From: an uncultured beta proteobacterium
GTDB taxonomy: Bacteria; Pseudomonadota; Gammaproteobacteria; Burkholderiales; Burkholderiaceae
DNA length: 59,470 bases
NCBI GenBank assembly: GCA_903900805.1
Contig: CAIUOP010000018.1
Location: 1-59,470 of the forward strand
Direction: 5' to 3'
Part shown: piece after piece, positions 25,628 through 36,721 of the stretch
Numbering within the stretch: the first letter of the stretch is position 1
Layout of the letters: every line of letters begins with the position of its first letter
Notes under the pieces: generated by a model
Seen by the model: only the letters and a program-made list of their open reading frames with translations
The model's database searches: none
Told to the model about the DNA's origin: nothing
Translations under genes and position numbers: made by a program

Positions 25628-27118
25628 TCAGGCAGTTCCACCAACAGTGAGGCTGTCGATGCGCAAAGTGGGCTGCCCAACCCCAACTGGAACGCTTTGT
25701 CCTTCCTTGCCGCAAACCCCAATCCCGCCATCTAATTTAAGGTCATTGCCAATCATGGAGACCTGTTTTAGGGACTCTGGACCGCTGCCAATAATGGTGG
25801 CGCCTTTGACTGGATATTGAATTTTGCCGTTTTCCACCCAATAGGCTTCCGACGCTGAGAACACAAATTTGCCGCTAGTAATATCTACTTGGCCACCACC
25901 AAAATTAACTGCATATAGACCGCGTTTGATACTGGCCACAATTTCTTGGGGATCATCTTTGCCGGCCAGCATATAAGTATTAGTCATGCGGGGCATTGGT
26001 AGTGATGCAAAACTTTCGCGGCGACCATTGCCTGTTAGAGGCATTTTCATAAGTCGGGCATTTAAGCTGTCCTGAATGTAGCCCTTCAAAATCCCATCTT
26101 CAATCAAAGTGGTGCATTGTGTGGGAGTGCCTTCATCGTCAATATTCAGGGATCCTCTGCGACCAGAGAGAGTGCCGTCATCGACAACAGTGACGCCCTT
26201 AGCAGCTACACGTTGTCCAATACGACCAGCAAAAGCAGAAGAGCCTTTACGATTGAAATCACCTTCCAGGCCATGACCCACAGCCTCATGCAAGAGGACG
26301 CCAGGCCAGCCTGGCCCCATCACAACCGTCATGGGGCCTGCAGGCGCAGGACGCGACTCTAGATTTACTAAAGCGCCATCAACTGCTTCGTCGGCATATT
26401 GATTGATCAGGGTAGTATCAAAATAATGATAGTCATGTCTTGCGCCACCGCCCGAAGATCCAGATTCACGACGGCCATTTTGCTCTGCAATGACATGAAC
26501 TGAAACCCGGACTAGTGGCCTTATATCTGCAGCTAGTAAACCATCTGCGCGGACCACTAGAACAACATCAAACTCACCAGCAAGACTTGCCATCACCTGG
26601 ATGATGCGGGGATCACGTGCTTTTGCACGACGCTCAATACTTTCTAAGAGTGCAATTTTTTCTTTGGGTTTTAATGAGTCCAAAGGATTTAAATCGGAGT
26701 ACAGCTTATTGGATATTGGATTAAATAGTTTGCTGGCAACCGCCTGCTTGCCACCTTGGGGACCAATGACGCGAGTCGCTATGGCAGCTTTGCTTAGCGC
26801 TTCTAAATTAATCTCATCTGAATAAGCGAAGGCAGTTTTATCACCGTAAATAGCTCGCACACCTACACCTTGATCAATGTTGAAGCTGCCAGACTTCACA
26901 ATTCCTTCTTCAAGGCTCCAACTTTCACTGCGAGTATGTTGAAAGTAAAGATCAGCATCATCTAGATGATGTGTGAACATGCTGCCAAATGTCTTATGAA
27001 GATCTTGCTCTGAGAGTCCAGTCGGCTCAAGCAGAATAGACTTGGCTAATTTAAGAAGGTCTGCCTGCTTTTTGGCTTTGGTCCAGTTAACTGGAAATAG
27101 TGCTTCAGGTACGTTCAT
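25628..27118 (-). CDS. tldD: Metalloprotease TldD
   Basis: TldD pairs with TldE/PmbA to form a zinc protease that degrades unfolded peptides and matures some RiPPs. The 496-residue protein has the HExxxH zinc motif HEAVGH (277-282) followed by [19 protein letters not shown]. Its C-terminal [23 protein letters not shown] supplies the third zinc ligand (Cys near residue 474). tldE is not in this window. It lies between the nitrilase-family gene (20 bases upstream) and DAHP synthase, on one strand. Confidence 0.97.
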   Translation of the reverse strand: MNVPEALFPVNWTKAKKQADLLKLAKSILLEPTGLSEQDLHKTFGSMFTHHLDDADLYFQHTRSESWSLEEGIVKSGSFNIDQGVGVRAIYGDKTAFAYSDEINLEALSKAAIATRVIGPQGGKQAVASKLFNPISNKLYSDLNPLDSLKPKEKIALLESIERRAKARDPRIIQVMASLAGEFDVVLVVRADGLLAADIRPLVRVSVHVIAEQNGRRESGSSGGGARHDYHYFDTTLINQYADEAVDGALVNLESRPAPAGPMTVVMGPGWPGVLLHEAVGHGLEGDFNRKGSSAFAGRIGQRVAAKGVTVVDDGTLSGRRGSLNIDDEGTPTQCTTLIEDGILKGYIQDSLNARLMKMPLTGNGRRESFASLPMPRMTNTYMLAGKDDPQEIVASIKRGLYAVNFGGGQVDITSGKFVFSASEAYWVENGKIQYPVKGATIIGSGPESLKQVSMIGNDLKLDGGIGVCGKEGQSVPVGVGQPTLRIDSLTVGGTA

Positions 27119-27138
27119 GTGAGTAGGTATATTTTTCT

Positions 27139-27972
27139 TTAAAGCTTACGGTGTGCAAGTGCGGGTAGCTTAGAGCGTACCTCGTTTAATTTATCTTTGC
27201 TTAATACCCCAGAAATAAAACCCTCACCCTCAGGAAGAGTGGCTAGGATATCGCCCCATGGGTCGATTAGCATAGTGTTACCCCAAGTGCGTCTTTGGTT
27301 TTGGTGTATGCCGCCTTGCGCTGAAGCTAAGACGTAACACTGATTTTCAATGGCACGAGCCCGCAACAAAATTTCCCAATGGTCTTTGCCGGTTGTATAA
27401 GTAAATGCAGCAGGAATGATGTGACAATCTACTTGCCCTAGGGCGCGATAGAGTTCTGGAAAGCGTAAGTCATAGCAAATGCTTAACCCAAGAGTCCAAT
27501 CAGTACCATTGATGCTAATCTTGACAATGCCAGGTTGCTCGCCTGCCTCAATAGTTTCAGATTCTTGGTAACGCTCTGTACTCGTCTGAAAACCAAATAA
27601 ATGAATCTTGTCATAACGTCCAACTCTCTGACCATCTGGGCTAAAGATTAGAGTTGTATTTAATACTTTATTTGGATCTTTTGCTTCAAGAGGAATTGTC
27701 CCCGCAATTAAATAGATGCCAATGTCTTTAGTAATCGCTGCAAGTTTTTCTTGAATCGGACCGCTGCCTAATTTTTCCTTGGCATGAACTTTATCCGTAT
27801 CTTTCAGTCCCATCATACAAAAGTACTCCGGTAAAACAGCAACCTGCGCACCATCTGCTGCCGCAGCTTTGATAAGCCTTTCAGCCGTTACTAGATTCTG
27901 TTGCAGTGACGCACTAGACACCATTTGAATCGCGGCAATCTTTAGTTCTGTGGAGTTTGCTGATGCACTCAT
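27139..27972 (-). CDS. Carbon-nitrogen hydrolase, Nit/deaminated glutathione amidase type
   Basis: This nitrilase-superfamily amidase is most like bacterial Nit1/YbeM proteins that hydrolyse deaminated glutathione (metabolite repair). The 277-residue protein has the full catalytic triad Glu49 (LPEYF), Lys122 (RYDKIHLF) and Cys166 ([13 protein letters not shown]). It overlaps the yhdP-like gene by 4 bases upstream and is followed by tldD after 20 bases. The substrate is inferred from the family. Other omega-amidases are possible. Confidence 0.9.
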   Translation of the reverse strand: MSASANSTELKIAAIQMVSSASLQQNLVTAERLIKAAAADGAQVAVLPEYFCMMGLKDTDKVHAKEKLGSGPIQEKLAAITKDIGIYLIAGTIPLEAKDPNKVLNTTLIFSPDGQRVGRYDKIHLFGFQTSTERYQESETIEAGEQPGIVKISINGTDWTLGLSICYDLRFPELYRALGQVDCHIIPAAFTYTTGKDHWEILLRARAIENQCYVLASAQGGIHQNQRRTWGNTMLIDPWGDILATLPEGEGFISGVLSKDKLNEVRSKLPALAHRKL

Positions 27973-30900
27973 AAGGCCTGCGTTTGAGATTTTGGTATTG
28001 GTGCAATAGTAGTATTAGGTTTACTTTGTTCTTTTAGTAAATCCTTACTCCGTATCGTATTTAAAGTTTTAGCATCAATCGGCTGACCCTTTTGATCAAG
28101 CGGGATAACCTCTGGCTTCTCCCAGGAGCCTTGTACCAAATAGTCGGATTGTAGATTTCGATTAATTTGATTGGTAATCAGGTACTGCCCAACTAATGCG
28201 CCTAATCCAACAATTGGGTTAATTGCAAATGCAGCTAAGGAACCGGCGGTAGCATCGATAGTTGGGAAGATGGTGATACGCAGGTCTTGTGTTTGTTTTG
28301 GGACATTGATTTGTCCTGTCATAGCTACTCTAGCCTGATCTAAGCCCATGGTGAATTGCTTGGTTTGGGCAATACCATTATTAATATCAAAGCTGGCATT
28401 AATAGTGTTGAAGGGTGTGCCCTTGCTAACAATATTACCAAGACTACCTTGAAGATCTAATGTGGCAAACCGGAATAGACTTTGAAGACTCAGTACATCT
28501 AAAATTTGAGCGTCACTAGTATTCACTTCTAGCAAGCGGCCCTTTTCAAGAGTTAAATTAACCTTGCCAGTAAGGGTTTCGTATTTTGGGCTAAAGGGCG
28601 AGCCATCCCACTCAGCATTTGCTGTTATTTTGCCTTGACCACCTTCAACAGATTTTTGTGAGCCCCAGTTAGCAATAATTTGGCCGGCATCTTTGATATC
28701 TAAGTCAATTTTGATATTGCTATGTTCTTGCTGATTTGCAGTAGCGCCAATCCATTGACCGGAGGTAATTGAGCTGCCCTGCGGATTATTGAACTGAATA
28801 GATTCAATAGTAAGTAAATTGTTACTAGTCTTCGTTTTAAGCTTAGTTTGTCCAAGATGGGCTTTGGACCAATTGAAATCATCGATAGTTAAGTCAATAC
28901 TAGGAATAGCATTAGGTGAGAGTTTACTTTTGCCAACGCTATTTTTTTGCGCGGACTTAGTGGTATCTGTGGCGGGATTCTTAGTATCGTTAGAAATGGC
29001 GGGCTCGTCTGGAACTTTGAGGCGACTTAAACGGCCGCTGATTAAGCCGCTGGGATTTGTTGCATTAGGAATTTCGTACTGAATTTGTCCGGCAATGAGC
29101 GGTGAGTTAATGCGCATCCGCCAGTCGATATTTTGATTGCTTACAGATAGGCCTATATCTTGCCAGGTACGGTCAAATAATGTGAGCTCCTTAACATTGG
29201 CAGTCACATAAATATTATTTGCGCTATCAACATCTACTTGTGCCGCATCATTTTTTTGTTTTTGCTTGCTGAAAAAATCCAACCAATCATCTAAATTGAG
29301 CTCATTACTTACTAGGTTCAGTTGGAACCCAGGTTGAGATAAGTTGGCTGGCGCACCTATCCCTAAGGCATAGCGAACCTCACCCTCATTATTCAAGTCT
29401 CCTTGAACTGTGTATATATCACCAAGCTTGCCATTCCAGCTAAGACGATTTGCTCCAGATTGATTGTTAGATATGGTTTTAAGGGTAATTTGACCCATCA
29501 TTGGTGCACCCATCAACTTCTTTGCAGGTGCAGGTGCTGCGCTTGCCCAGTCGCGTAAATCAAATTTGAGATTGGTCTCGCTACCAGTTTTATTAAAGCT
29601 AAGGGTACCTTCATATTTTGTAGAGCCACTCATTGCCTCGAGAATTGAGGTGGACTCAGTCTTCATTGTATTGACAAGGTAGCCCTTAATAAAGCGTGCA
29701 GTCATATCACCTGCAATATTGAAGTTTTGATTTCCTGGAGTCGATGAAGAGCTACTTATTTTTAAGGAGCCGCCCAAGAATTTAGCAGAGACATCTTCAA
29801 ATTCGGGATTAACTTCAGTGATCCGAATTTTGCCATTCAGATTTTCAAGTGGAGGTAAATTAGACCACTGCGCTTTATTCCCAGTTAAAGCTACCTTGAC
29901 ATCAACACTGACATCATCATTATTAGATAGAGGTACCTTTAATCCAAGATCAAGATTAATGGGTCCGCTAACTCGTAAATTCTTTTCTAGCCTACTTTCT
30001 TTTTTGGCAAATGGGGAGGCAAATAAATATTCCAGCATCTGTGGCGCATTACCCTGCACATTGCCACTCACAGATAAAACTAATTGTTTTGCACTGACAT
30101 TTGGAATTTCTGCATGAAATTTATTGAGCACAACATCTTTGTAATTAGCCCGAGAAATGTCAACCATAAACCGAGAGTTTTGCATTGTAAGGAGGCCGTT
30201 GGCTTTGCTAAAAGCAGACCACACCCCTTGACTGCTTGGCAACAGTGGAACGGGGCTGAATGTGGCTCCCATGATCGGCAGATTTAAAGTGAACTCTCCC
30301 TGGGTGCTGCTAGAGAAGGGGACGTCATTAGGGTCACCTTTAATATGAAGGCTCCCTTTTTGTATCGTGCCTGCTGAAAATGCTTTACTCAGGTACTGCT
30401 GTACATCCTTTCCAATCTCAATAGGTAAGTAGCGGTATGCAGTGGCTAAGTTGGCCCTTGCAAAATCCATATCTAAAGTCATCTGGTCTGGTTTTTTGGG
30501 ATCACCGATGACGTAATTAATATTTAGGGTGGTATCTATTTCTGGATTGCTTAAAGCAAGTTGCTTTGCATTGATGACCCAGTTACCCTTTTTCTTGGAC
30601 CAGCTCACCTGCCCATTTGCCCGATCTAATTTAATTTTAGGGTCAGCTAATAAGTTATTAATATCTAAGCCCAAGTCCGACGAGTTAATTGAGAAGCTAC
30701 CCTGATTTTGATCGCTCGTAATCGACCCAGAGAGGTTTGAGACAGATGGCATAGATTTGTCAATGCCAACGAAGCTGAGGTTTACTAGCTTAGCGTTCAC
30801 AGAAAAATCCAACTTGTTTGATTTAAACCAGGCGCCAGGAATATGTAGAGTCGATAAAGCAGATTTGCCCTCAGACCAGCGGAGATTGAGATCTTGTAAC

Positions 30901-32123
30901 TCACCAGCTGCTTTAGAAGCTTTAATCCATTGACGTACTTTTTTGGATAAGGGTAAATTTGACGCGAATAAGGCAATATCTTTGACTAGAATTTTGGGGG
31001 AAGAAAATCCAAACTCTTTAATCTCGCCATCTGCTCCGGGCGGCCTCCAGCTAAAAGTCATTGGGCTTAAATTTTCTAATGGTGTAGTTTGTGAACTCGC
31101 CATTTCTCGCCAAGCAAATGTCTTAGTGGTAACTGAAATTAAACCACTATCATTTTCTTGCAAGAAATTAGTCTCCACTCGACCTAAAGCAATAGCATCT
31201 TCATTTTTTACTAGCTGAACGATGAGATTGTCTGCAGCTATATAAACTTCTCCGCCGTCGGGCTGACCATTATCAATTTTTAATTTTCCCTTGGAGCTGA
31301 GCTTTCCTTCGAGGGCATTTAGTGGAAGAGAAAACTCTTTTGTGATTTGATCGAGCTTGAGATCGGATACGTCCCAGGAAATACTTCCAATCCAGTCGCG
31401 CCAATTGCCGGCTTGACCACCAAGGCGATGAACAAAGTCACCCTTGATTTCTAAAGGGCCATTAGTCCACGGCGTTGTTGTGGTCAGCGTGGCCTCATGG
31501 CTACGAATTCCATTGCTGAGATCTAGATTTTGAATTTCAACAGAGGTAGTTAGTTTTTTGTCTAGCTTATCCGTCCAAAACAACTTGACATTACTAACGG
31601 CAATCTTATCTTGAGACATTAGCCAATTCTCAAATTCATGATTATTCGAATTTCCATGAATAGGCATTCCGGCGATGCTGATGATGCCTTTGTTGTCACG
31701 CTGCGCATAAATTTCAGCATTTTCAAAGTAGAGCTCATGAAAATATGGCGCTAAGTGATAGAAAGAATTCCAGCTGAGTTCGCCACGAATTTTTTTAATC
31801 TGCAGTAGAGCTTGTGATTTGTCAGGGCTGTTGAAGCGTAAACCATCGATTTCAAAATCGGGTCTGATGCCAGTCCAAGAAACTCTTAAATCATCCATGG
31901 CGACATCTACGCCAATACGAGCACTAAGGAGTCTTTCTACTGAGGCTTTTGATTTCTCAATTTGGGGCCAAATAATGAAACGAATGCCAAAGTGACCGAT
32001 TAGTAATAATGCTAAAACAAAGCCACAAAGTATCAGGGCGCGTTTACGCCAAGGTCCGCCAGAACCTTGAGGACGTTTAGCAAGCACGCTCTTGAGGCGG
32101 GGCGGAATGATGTTTTGCAGCAT
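27969..32123 (-). CDS. YhdP family AsmA-like envelope protein
   Basis: This is a giant 1384-residue protein of the YhdP/TIGR02099 type, related to TamB and AsmA. In E. coli these form long bridges between inner and outer membranes and move phospholipids outward. One N-terminal membrane helix (about residues 28-52, after a basic segment) anchors it. The rest is repetitive beta-rich, Ser/Asn-rich periplasmic sequence with domains near 60-250 and 400-900. A conserved C-terminal AsmA-like domain lies at about 1180-1330 and includes FAINPIVGLGALVGQYLITNQINRN. It is divergent from glnE and overlaps the downstream amidase by 4 bases. Function is from the family. Confidence 0.9.
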   Translation of the reverse strand: MLQNIIPPRLKSVLAKRPQGSGGPWRKRALILCGFVLALLLIGHFGIRFIIWPQIEKSKASVERLLSARIGVDVAMDDLRVSWTGIRPDFEIDGLRFNSPDKSQALLQIKKIRGELSWNSFYHLAPYFHELYFENAEIYAQRDNKGIISIAGMPIHGNSNNHEFENWLMSQDKIAVSNVKLFWTDKLDKKLTTSVEIQNLDLSNGIRSHEATLTTTTPWTNGPLEIKGDFVHRLGGQAGNWRDWIGSISWDVSDLKLDQITKEFSLPLNALEGKLSSKGKLKIDNGQPDGGEVYIAADNLIVQLVKNEDAIALGRVETNFLQENDSGLISVTTKTFAWREMASSQTTPLENLSPMTFSWRPPGADGEIKEFGFSSPKILVKDIALFASNLPLSKKVRQWIKASKAAGELQDLNLRWSEGKSALSTLHIPGAWFKSNKLDFSVNAKLVNLSFVGIDKSMPSVSNLSGSITSDQNQGSFSINSSDLGLDINNLLADPKIKLDRANGQVSWSKKKGNWVINAKQLALSNPEIDTTLNINYVIGDPKKPDQMTLDMDFARANLATAYRYLPIEIGKDVQQYLSKAFSAGTIQKGSLHIKGDPNDVPFSSSTQGEFTLNLPIMGATFSPVPLLPSSQGVWSAFSKANGLLTMQNSRFMVDISRANYKDVVLNKFHAEIPNVSAKQLVLSVSGNVQGNAPQMLEYLFASPFAKKESRLEKNLRVSGPINLDLGLKVPLSNNDDVSVDVKVALTGNKAQWSNLPPLENLNGKIRITEVNPEFEDVSAKFLGGSLKISSSSSTPGNQNFNIAGDMTARFIKGYLVNTMKTESTSILEAMSGSTKYEGTLSFNKTGSETNLKFDLRDWASAAPAPAKKLMGAPMMGQITLKTISNNQSGANRLSWNGKLGDIYTVQGDLNNEGEVRYALGIGAPANLSQPGFQLNLVSNELNLDDWLDFFSKQKQKNDAAQVDVDSANNIYVTANVKELTLFDRTWQDIGLSVSNQNIDWRMRINSPLIAGQIQYEIPNATNPSGLISGRLSRLKVPDEPAISNDTKNPATDTTKSAQKNSVGKSKLSPNAIPSIDLTIDDFNWSKAHLGQTKLKTKTSNNLLTIESIQFNNPQGSSITSGQWIGATANQQEHSNIKIDLDIKDAGQIIANWGSQKSVEGGQGKITANAEWDGSPFSPKYETLTGKVNLTLEKGRLLEVNTSDAQILDVLSLQSLFRFATLDLQGSLGNIVSKGTPFNTINASFDINNGIAQTKQFTMGLDQARVAMTGQINVPKQTQDLRITIFPTIDATAGSLAAFAINPIVGLGALVGQYLITNQINRNLQSDYLVQGSWEKPEVIPLDQKGQPIDAKTLNTIRSKDLLKEQSKPNTTIAPIPKSQTQAL

Positions 32124-32201
32124 GTCCTCTATTATCCGTCAGGCTTTGGCTGGTCGCCAAGCTTCTGCCATGAGATTTAGGGTACGGATTAAGATGGGGG
32201 A

Positions 32202-35018
32202 ATGGATGATTTTTCTCGGCAAATTGCGTTTCTAGAGCGGCATTCCACGTATGCGCAGCGTTGGCTAAATGCTCGCCCTGAATGGCAGGGGTGGCTGAAG
32301 ACTTGTGGACAGCAAAAGGTGGATCTTCAGGGCGTCCAAAATTTGTTGAAACCCTGTGGGCTTTCTCAGCAGGGGGCAGTGCTAGATGAAGCGCAATTTA
32401 TGGCTAATTTGCGTCTGGCCAGACAACGCTTAATGATTTGGATAGCGTTTCGGGATCTGAATGGGATGGCGGGCTTGGATGAGGTCACTCATGCCTTGAG
32501 TCATTTCGCCGAGTTGTCTGTAACAGCCTCTATTGCCTTTATCCGTGAAGATTTAAAAAGTCGGTTTGGGCTGCCATGGAGTAGGCCAAATAATGCCGAG
32601 ATGCCGCTGATGGTTGTTGGAATGGGCAAATTGGGCGGCCTTGAATTAAACCTCTCATCTGATATCGATTTGATTTTCTTATATGAGCATGAAGGTGAGA
32701 CCGAAGGCGGACCAAAGAGTCTTTCAAACCACGAATGGTTTTCTCGCATGGGCAAGCGTTTAATCAAGCTTTTATCTGAGCATGATGAAAATGGTTTTGT
32801 TTTTAGGGTAGATATGCGCTTACGTCCCAATGGCGATTCTGGACCACTGGCATGCAGCTTAGACATGCTTGAAGAATATCTTTTAGTTCAAGGCAGAGAG
32901 TGGGAGCGTTATGCCTGGATTAAAGGCCGCTTGATCGCGCCAGCACCCGAATCACTAGAGCATGCTTACTGCGTCAAGGAGTTGGAGCAGCTGATTCGTC
33001 CGTTTGTCTATCGACGCCATTTAGATTATGGCGTGATTGCCTCCATCCGAGATTTACATGCGCAGATTCAGCATGAGGCTGATAAAAGATCAGCTGGGCA
33101 TCAGGGACGCTCACGCGATATCAAATTGGGTCGCGGCGGCATTCGAGAGATTGAATTTCTGGCGCAAATGTTTCAGTTAATGCGTGGCGGTACAGACCCT
33201 CGCTTTAGAGCCCGTCCTACTTTAGAAGTTCTCAGTCTGATTAGCCAGCAAGGAATCCTGCCTGCAGAAGACGTGGATGCCTTAAAAGCAGCCTATATCT
33301 TTTTAAGGCGTCTAGAGCATCGTATCCAAGTTTGGGATGACCAACAAACGCATTACTTGCCAGATGATGAGTTAGTCCGCTCGCGCTTAGCGATGTCAAT
33401 GGCAGAGGAAGATCTGGACCATGACAGCAAATCTTTTATGGCTAAGTTGGATCTTCATCAAAATAATGTTGCCCGTCTTTTTGAAAAAGCTTTCTTATTG
33501 GACGGTACCTCTCGGCTAGAGCTTACTTCTCTCGATTTAAGTTGGGAGCCAGATGTGCAATATTTCCCGCAAACTCTCGCGCGCTGGCGTGGATGGGTTG
33601 ATAGCCCAAAGCAAAGACAATTGCCCGAGAAAAGTCGACTCATCTTTGATAATCTCATGCGTAAAGCGGCAGAGAGTTTGCAGCTTGCTGGTGGCGATCA
33701 AGTGCATGCTGATCAAACCTTGCTCCGTTTTTTTGATTTGCTTGAAGCAATTGCAAGACGAAGTGCTTATTTATCGATCTTGGCTGAATATCCAAGAGCG
33801 CTTTTGAATGTACTGGATTTGCTAAAGGCTTCTCAATGGGGCGCACAGTACCTTACGCAGCACCCACATTTATTAGATCACTTACTCCATTCGGGAACTG
33901 AGAAGGCTTTAATCGAGCAACCTGAAGAATATTGGCGAGAAGTCAGAGCTACTCTGAACATGCGTCTAGATGATGTCATGACTGGTGGTAATGATTCAGA
34001 GCAGGCTATGGATATTTTGCGCGTGACTCACCATAACGAGATATTTATCACGCTTTTAGCTGATCTTGGGATTGGTGTTGATAAGCCTCTCACTGTAGAA
34101 AAGGTGAGCGACCACTTATCTGCTCTAGCAGATCTGATGTTGCAGACTACTTTTGAACGTGTATGGCCTGGTGTAGCTCAGAAGTTTGGCTTATCCAAAG
34201 ATTTGCTTGCACCGTTTGCAATAATTTCTTATGGCAAGTTGGGGGGTAAAGAGCTTGGTTATGCCTCTGATCTAGATTTGGTATTTTTGTATCAATCAGC
34301 AGAGTCTGATTATGCCGCCCAAGAAATCTATGCGCTTTTAGCTAAACGCATGATTAACTGGTTAACGTCGTTTACGTCTACTGGCAGTTTGTTTGAAATT
34401 GATACTCGACTTCGCCCTAATGGATCAGCTGGATTTTTAGTTACCAATGCTGAGGCTTTTAAAAAATATCAAATGCGTGAGGGAGATAACGCCGCCTGGG
34501 TCTGGGAGCATCAAGCGTTAACTAGGGCGCGTTTCTCTGCCGGTAATTTGGCTGTAGGTTCGGAGTTTGATCTTGTACGTTCACAGGTATTAAGTCAGAG
34601 ACGCAATATTGATCAGCTTCGTACTGAAATTTTGGAGATGCGCCGCAAAGTTCATGCAGGACATCCTAATGACACTAGCGAGTTTGATTTAAAGCATGAC
34701 TCTGGTGGCATGGTAGATATTGAATTTATTGTGCAGTTCTTAGTCCTAGCCTACTCGCATCAACATCCACAACTGATCGGTAATCTGGGTAATATTGCTT
34801 TACTTCGAATTGCTGGAGAAGCAAATTTGATCGATCAAAAAATTGCTACCTCCGTTGGGGATGCTTATCGTCTCTTGAGGTCGCGTCAACATCGCTTGCG
34901 TTTGGATGGAGCCGAGAAAACACGCATCAACCTTGCAAATGAACTGGCCCTTAGTAGTGCCAGAGCTACTGTTGTGACACTCTGGCTAGAAATATTTCAA
35001 GCACCTTCTAATATTTAG
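32202..35018 (+). CDS. glnE: Bifunctional glutamine synthetase adenylyltransferase/deadenylase
   Basis: GlnE reversibly attaches AMP to glutamine synthetase in response to PII, tuning nitrogen assimilation. The 938-residue protein has two nucleotidyltransferase domains. The first (deadenylase half) has GMGKLGG (140-146) with Asp154/Asp156. The second (adenylylation half) has SYGKLGG (676-682) with Asp690/Asp692. Helical regulatory segments lie between and after them. Both metal-binding pairs are intact. It is divergent from the yhdP-like gene (78-base gap) and converges on recN with only 6 bases between. Confidence 0.97.
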   Translation: MDDFSRQIAFLERHSTYAQRWLNARPEWQGWLKTCGQQKVDLQGVQNLLKPCGLSQQGAVLDEAQFMANLRLARQRLMIWIAFRDLNGMAGLDEVTHALSHFAELSVTASIAFIREDLKSRFGLPWSRPNNAEMPLMVVGMGKLGGLELNLSSDIDLIFLYEHEGETEGGPKSLSNHEWFSRMGKRLIKLLSEHDENGFVFRVDMRLRPNGDSGPLACSLDMLEEYLLVQGREWERYAWIKGRLIAPAPESLEHAYCVKELEQLIRPFVYRRHLDYGVIASIRDLHAQIQHEADKRSAGHQGRSRDIKLGRGGIREIEFLAQMFQLMRGGTDPRFRARPTLEVLSLISQQGILPAEDVDALKAAYIFLRRLEHRIQVWDDQQTHYLPDDELVRSRLAMSMAEEDLDHDSKSFMAKLDLHQNNVARLFEKAFLLDGTSRLELTSLDLSWEPDVQYFPQTLARWRGWVDSPKQRQLPEKSRLIFDNLMRKAAESLQLAGGDQVHADQTLLRFFDLLEAIARRSAYLSILAEYPRALLNVLDLLKASQWGAQYLTQHPHLLDHLLHSGTEKALIEQPEEYWREVRATLNMRLDDVMTGGNDSEQAMDILRVTHHNEIFITLLADLGIGVDKPLTVEKVSDHLSALADLMLQTTFERVWPGVAQKFGLSKDLLAPFAIISYGKLGGKELGYASDLDLVFLYQSAESDYAAQEIYALLAKRMINWLTSFTSTGSLFEIDTRLRPNGSAGFLVTNAEAFKKYQMREGDNAAWVWEHQALTRARFSAGNLAVGSEFDLVRSQVLSQRRNIDQLRTEILEMRRKVHAGHPNDTSEFDLKHDSGGMVDIEFIVQFLVLAYSHQHPQLIGNLGNIALLRIAGEANLIDQKIATSVGDAYRLLRSRQHRLRLDGAEKTRINLANELALSSARATVVTLWLEIFQAPSNI

Positions 35019-35024
35019 TAAGTT

Positions 35025-36695
35025 TTAGCTTTGCTCAAGCAATTCGCGAGCATGGCGACGTGTGGTATCGGTGATTGTTGCACCACCCAACATACGCGCT
35101 ACTTCTTCCACGCGTTCTACCCTAGCTAAAGGTTGAACTTGTGAAATAGTTTTCTCACCACTCTGTGATTTGCTGACTTTAAGGTGGTGATTTCCCTGTG
35201 CAGCAACTTGAGGTAAATGCGTCACACATAAAATTTGATGAGATTGCCCTAATTGGTGCAACAGCTTGCCAACTGTTTCTGCAACAGCGCCACCAATACC
35301 TGCATCAACTTCGTCAAATATTAAAGTAGGAGTGAATGAAGCTTTGCTGGTAATCACGCTAATTGCAAGGCTGATACGAGCAAGCTCACCACCAGAGGCA
35401 ACTTTAGCTAAGGAGCGCGGTGTGCTACCAGCATGCCCTGCAACCAAAAATTCAACTTGCTCTAAGCCATGCGAGCCACCCTCACTAAGTGATGTCAAGG
35501 CAATTTCTAGTCTGCCACCTGCCATTGATAGATCCTGCATTGCATCAGTGACTAATTTTCCTAGTTCGGATGCAGCGCCACCCCGTTTTTGCGAGAGCTG
35601 TTTTGCAAGCTTGAGATAGGCAGCTTCTTCTTGCCTCACTTTTTCGCGTAAGGCCTCAATATTTTGTGATGCTGTTAGGGCGTCTAAGCGCTCAGTAGTT
35701 TCTAGAAGCAGTGCTGGTAGTGCATCTGCCTCAGTACGATATTTTCGAGCAGCGCTATGCAGCGCTTGCATGCGCTCTTCAACTTGAGCTAGTCGTGCTG
35801 GGTCAAGATCTACCTTTTGCAAATATCGATTAAGGCTATGAATTGCTTCATCTAATTGAATTTGTGCAGATTCAAGGGCTTCGCTAATATGACTCAGAGC
35901 TGGATCGTGCTCCGCTAATACACTGATAGTGCTACACACCTTTGTAAGACTCGATTCAATCGAGTTATCAGCATCGCTTAAGACTTCAATAGCCTCTTGG
36001 CAGCCACCAATAATTTTGGCGCCATTGGCAAGTCGCGTATGCTCACCTTGAATAGTTGCCCATTCATTTTCTTGGGGTGATAGTTCATTAAGCTCTTCAA
36101 GTTGCCACTCTAAGCGCTCACGCTCACGCTCAATATCTTGGCCTGCGTTTTCTGCTTGCTCTAGGCGACGACGTGAATCATTCAGGACTTTAAAAACTTG
36201 TGATACTTCGGTAGCGAGCGGTAATAAGCCAGCATGACGATCTAGTAGCTCACGTTGCGCGCCACCCTTGAGTAATAGTTGGTGCGCATGCTGTCCATGA
36301 ATATCAACCAGTTGGTCACCCGCCTCACGCAGTTGTGCCAAAGTAGCAATACTGCCATTAATAAAAGCACGACTTCTGCCGCCACTTTCTACAGTTCTTT
36401 TGAGTAAGAGACTTTGGCCATCATCTTCAGTAGGAAAGCCTTGATCATCTAGCCATTGGCCAAAAGATTGAATGAGTTCTGGATCAATTCTAAAGAGGGC
36501 AGAAATTTCTGCTCGGCTGCTGCCCTCCCGAATTTGGCTGCTATCAGCGCGCTCTCCTAAAACTAAGCTAAGAGCATCTAAAAGAATGGATTTTCCAGCG
36601 CCAGTTTCGCCGGTCAGGACAGTAAAGCCAGGAGAAAAGTCCAGCTCTAGCTGATCGACAATGACGAAATCACGAAGTGAGATAGTTTGAAGCAT
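35025..36695 (-). CDS. recN: DNA repair protein RecN
   Basis: RecN is an SMC-like ATPase that gathers broken DNA ends for recombination. The 556-residue protein has Walker A GETGAGKS (29-36) and a long coiled-coil middle (about residues 160-370). The C-terminal half has the ABC signature ASGGELARIS and Walker B TLIFDEVDAGIGG. QILCVTHLPQVAAQ is also typical. The gene lies downstream of nadK on the same strand (26 bases). I see no LexA box in that short gap, and SOS control cannot be judged further. Confidence 0.97.
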   Translation of the reverse strand: MLQTISLRDFVIVDQLELDFSPGFTVLTGETGAGKSILLDALSLVLGERADSSQIREGSSRAEISALFRIDPELIQSFGQWLDDQGFPTEDDGQSLLLKRTVESGGRSRAFINGSIATLAQLREAGDQLVDIHGQHAHQLLLKGGAQRELLDRHAGLLPLATEVSQVFKVLNDSRRRLEQAENAGQDIERERERLEWQLEELNELSPQENEWATIQGEHTRLANGAKIIGGCQEAIEVLSDADNSIESSLTKVCSTISVLAEHDPALSHISEALESAQIQLDEAIHSLNRYLQKVDLDPARLAQVEERMQALHSAARKYRTEADALPALLLETTERLDALTASQNIEALREKVRQEEAAYLKLAKQLSQKRGGAASELGKLVTDAMQDLSMAGGRLEIALTSLSEGGSHGLEQVEFLVAGHAGSTPRSLAKVASGGELARISLAISVITSKASFTPTLIFDEVDAGIGGAVAETVGKLLHQLGQSHQILCVTHLPQVAAQGNHHLKVSKSQSGEKTISQVQPLARVERVEEVARMLGGATITDTTRRHARELLEQS

Positions 36696-36721
36696 GTATT
36701 AGCGTAGCAAAGAGCTCGACA

